A stretch of DNA of 8,240 nt from Burkholderiales bacterium (lineage in GTDB: Bacteria > Pseudomonadota > Gammaproteobacteria > Burkholderiales > Burkholderiaceae_C): positions 1-8,240 of the forward strand of contig CANHBY010000036.1 of the NCBI GenBank assembly GCA_947458895.1, read 5' to 3'. Each line of letters opens with the position of its first letter. Within the stretch, counting starts at the first letter, position 1. Below, in pieces: positions 6,661-8,240 of the stretch. The notes beneath the pieces were generated by a model that did not search any database, had not been told where the DNA came from, and saw nothing but the letters and a program-made list of their open reading frames with translations. The position numbers and the translations under genes were made by a program.

Positions 6661-6933
6661 ATGGCACACACGCTTCCGACCATCTCGCACAACCTGGCGG
6701 CGCACGCTTTCGAGTGTGTCGCGCAGGGGCACCGCTGCTTCGCAGAATATGAACTTGCCAACGGCACAATGCGCATGACACACACCGTGGTGCATCCGGA
6801 CCTGCGCGGCCAAGGCATCGCTGCCGCACTGGTGGAGGCTGCACTGGCCTATGCCGAGTCGCAAGGCTTGAAAGTCGTACCCCTTTGCAGCTATGTGCGC
6901 GCCTACCTTCAGCGCCGCAAGCCTGGGGCCTGA
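6661..6933 (+). CDS. Small GNAT-fold N-acetyltransferase-like protein (YjdJ/NATD1 type, COG2388)
   Basis: A 90-residue stand-alone GNAT-fold protein of the short Acetyltransf_CG group, which includes E. coli YjdJ and animal NATD1. These keep the acetyl-CoA-binding part of the fold but lack much of the usual N- and C-terminal parts. The motif VVHPDLRGQGIAAALVEAAL (43-62) is the acetyl-CoA pyrophosphate-binding loop (R49-G-Q-G52). The later KVVPLCSYVRAYLQR (71-85), with its conserved P-x-C-S-Y-V, is typical of this subgroup. The substrate is unknown. It starts 4 bp after the yaeQ stop, with GTGAGA as a weak ribosome binding site overlapping that stop, so translational coupling is likely. The C-terminus ends soon after the motif, as usual for the group. 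Confidence 0.9.
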   Translation: MAHTLPTISHNLAAHAFECVAQGHRCFAEYELANGTMRMTHTVVHPDLRGQGIAAALVEAALAYAESQGLKVVPLCSYVRAYLQRRKPGA

Positions 6934-7058
6934 CACGCGAGGGATCACGGTCCTTAAAAGACGGTTGACGACCCATTCAGAGCATGTGCAGCGGCCTCTC
7001 GATCAAGGCCTCAAGCGCATCACGCGCAGCCCCATCCCGATTCGCAGTGCTCTGCACC

Positions 7059-7064
7059 TAAAAT
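7059..7064 (+). promoter_or_regulatory. Possible -10 element for argG
   Basis: TAAAAT stands 28 bp before the argG ATG and would give initiation near 7071 with a leader of about 20 nt. No good -35 hexamer is visible 16-18 bp upstream. The 159-bp gap from 6934 also holds a short dyad, GGCCT-N8-AGGCC (about 6993-7010), without a T-tract, and no convincing terminator for the preceding gene. Confidence 0.3.
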
Positions 7065-7092
7065 TCACCTTTTGCCTCACCCAATTTGCACT

Positions 7093-8240
7093 ATGTCCAA
7101 AGAAATCAAGAAAGTTGTCTTGGCGTACTCCGGTGGCCTGGATACATCCGTCATTCTGAAATGGCTGCAAGATGTTTACAGCTGTGAGGTGGTGACGTTC
7201 ACGGCCGACATCGGGCAGGGTGAAGAGGTCGAGCCTGCGCGCGCCAAGGCGCTCAAGATGGGCATTCGCCCCGAAAACATCTTTATCGACGACCTGCGCG
7301 AAGAATTCGTACGTGACTTCGTCTTCCCCATGTTCCGTGCCAATGCGCTGTACGAAGGTGAATACCTGCTGGGCACCTCCATCGCGCGGCCGCTGATCGC
7401 CAAGCGGCTGATCGACATTGCCAAGCAAACCCGAGCAGATGCCGTCAGCCACGGCGCCACTGGCAAGGGCAACGACCAAGTTCGTTTTGAGCTCGGCGCC
7501 TACGCGCTGATGCCCGGCGTGAAGGTGATTGCGCCCTGGCGTGAGTGGGATTTGCTCAGCCGCGAAAAGCTGTTGGCCTACGCCGATAAGCACGGCATTC
7601 CCGTCGACTTCAAGAAGCGCAAGGGTGGCGGTGCGCCCTACTCGATGGACGCCAACCTGCTGCACATCAGCTATGAAGGCGGCGTGCTGGAAGATCCGAA
7701 CTTCGAGCCCGAAGAAAAAATGTGGCGCCTCACGGTCAGCCCCGAGAAGGCCCCCAGCAAACCCCAGGTGGTGGAGCTGAGCTACGAACGCGGCGATGTG
7801 GTCGCCATCGACGGCCAGCGTGTGAGCCCGGCCGAAGCGCTCACACTGCTCAACAAGTTTGGCGGCAAGCATGGCATCGGGCGCCTCGACAAAGTCGAGA
7901 ACCGCTATGTGGGCATGAAGAGCCGTGGCTGCTATGAAACCCCTGGCGGCACCATCTTGCTCGCAGGCCACCGCGCCATCGAGAGCATCACGATGGACCG
8001 TGAAGTGCTGGCCCTCAAAGAAGACCTCATGCCGCGCTACGCCCGCATGATCTACAACGGTTACTGGTTCGCCCCAGAGCGCGTGTTGCTCCAAGGCCTG
8101 ATTGATGCCAGTCAAGCCACCGTGAACGGCACCGTGCGGCTCAAGCTGTACAAGGGCACCGTCATGTGCGTGGGCAGAGAGTCTTTGACCGACTCGCTGT
8201 TCGACCCGCTCATCTCAACCTTTGATGACGACGGCGGCGC
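7093..8240 (+). CDS. argG: Argininosuccinate synthase, C-terminus cut off by window end
   Basis: Catalyses ATP-dependent condensation of citrulline and aspartate to argininosuccinate, the penultimate step of arginine synthesis, in the cytoplasm. The open frame runs from the ATG to the window end, 382 residues of about 400-415 expected. The N-terminal pyrophosphatase P-loop AYSGGLDTS is at 11-19. [18 protein letters not shown] (87-104) and [15 protein letters not shown] (119-133) are the citrulline/aspartate/ATP-binding signatures. [20 protein letters not shown] and [14 protein letters not shown] mark the synthetase domain. This is the shorter class of the enzyme rather than the longer E. coli-type (447 residues). 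The ATG choice matches the family N-terminus ([15 protein letters not shown]), though no Shine-Dalgarno is visible in TTTGCACT before it. The last ~20-30 residues lie beyond the window. Confidence 0.98.
   Translation, partial: MSKEIKKVVLAYSGGLDTSVILKWLQDVYSCEVVTFTADIGQGEEVEPARAKALKMGIRPENIFIDDLREEFVRDFVFPMFRANALYEGEYLLGTSIARPLIAKRLIDIAKQTRADAVSHGATGKGNDQVRFELGAYALMPGVKVIAPWREWDLLSREKLLAYADKHGIPVDFKKRKGGGAPYSMDANLLHISYEGGVLEDPNFEPEEKMWRLTVSPEKAPSKPQVVELSYERGDVVAIDGQRVSPAEALTLLNKFGGKHGIGRLDKVENRYVGMKSRGCYETPGGTILLAGHRAIESITMDREVLALKEDLMPRYARMIYNGYWFAPERVLLQGLIDASQATVNGTVRLKLYKGTVMCVGRESLTDSLFDPLISTFDDDGG

Noticed and set aside
6941..6953. GGAT-CACG-GTCC followed by TTAAAAG after the small GNAT gene
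   Set aside because: Only a 4-bp stem including a wobble pair and no T-run; too weak for an intrinsic terminator.
7054..7069. ArgR (ARG box)-like sequence TGCACCTAAAATTCA before argG
   Set aside because: Only the right half ATTCA matches; the left half and the spacing depart from the TGAAT-N4-ATTCA consensus, so it is not supportable by eye.
7003..8115. A 370-codon open frame on the minus strand opposite argG
   Set aside because: It is fully antisense to an unmistakable argG, and its translation (Ala/Val/His/Gln-rich, no recognisable motif) is what a GC-rich gene gives in its complementary frame.

Overview
The window looks like an ordinary chromosomal segment of a betaproteobacterium, most likely order Burkholderiales and probably family Comamonadaceae. 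This rests on moderately high GC, on the S20 and argininosuccinate synthase sequences (S20 ends in the ...[14 protein letters not shown] style I associate with that group), and on the divergent murJ/rpsT pair. The genus cannot be fixed from sequence reading alone. No rRNA, tRNA, CRISPR array, insertion sequence, phage gene or plasmid function was seen.

Layout, left to right: (1) the first ~1.2 kb on the minus strand is the N-terminal three quarters of murJ (lipid II flippase), cut by the window start. (2) A 204-bp divergent regulatory region follows, then rpsT (ribosomal protein S20) on the plus strand, ending in a clear intrinsic terminator. (3) Just past that terminator is a GTG-started ferritin-like DUF455 gene. 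(4) It converges with no gap onto a minus-strand MscS-family channel gene; the two stop codons abut. (5) After a 237-bp intergenic region comes a plus-strand MoxR-type AAA+ ATPase gene without its usual DUF58/VWA partners. (6) A minus-strand D-hexose-6-phosphate mutarotase-like gene converges on it. (7) Divergent from that is a two-gene plus-strand unit: a YaeQ-family gene and, 4 bp later, a small GNAT-fold (YjdJ/NATD1-like) gene. (8) argG (argininosuccinate synthase) begins at 7093 and runs off the right edge.

The genes mostly serve separate housekeeping roles: peptidoglycan precursor export, translation, osmotic protection, sugar-phosphate anomer interconversion and arginine synthesis. Several proteins have unknown or poorly defined roles (DUF455, orphan MoxR, YaeQ, small GNAT). 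The only clear operon-like pair is yaeQ with the small GNAT gene. All intergenic gaps are under 300 bp. I do not see evidence for a previously undescribed multi-gene system here; the observations worth checking are of modest interest.
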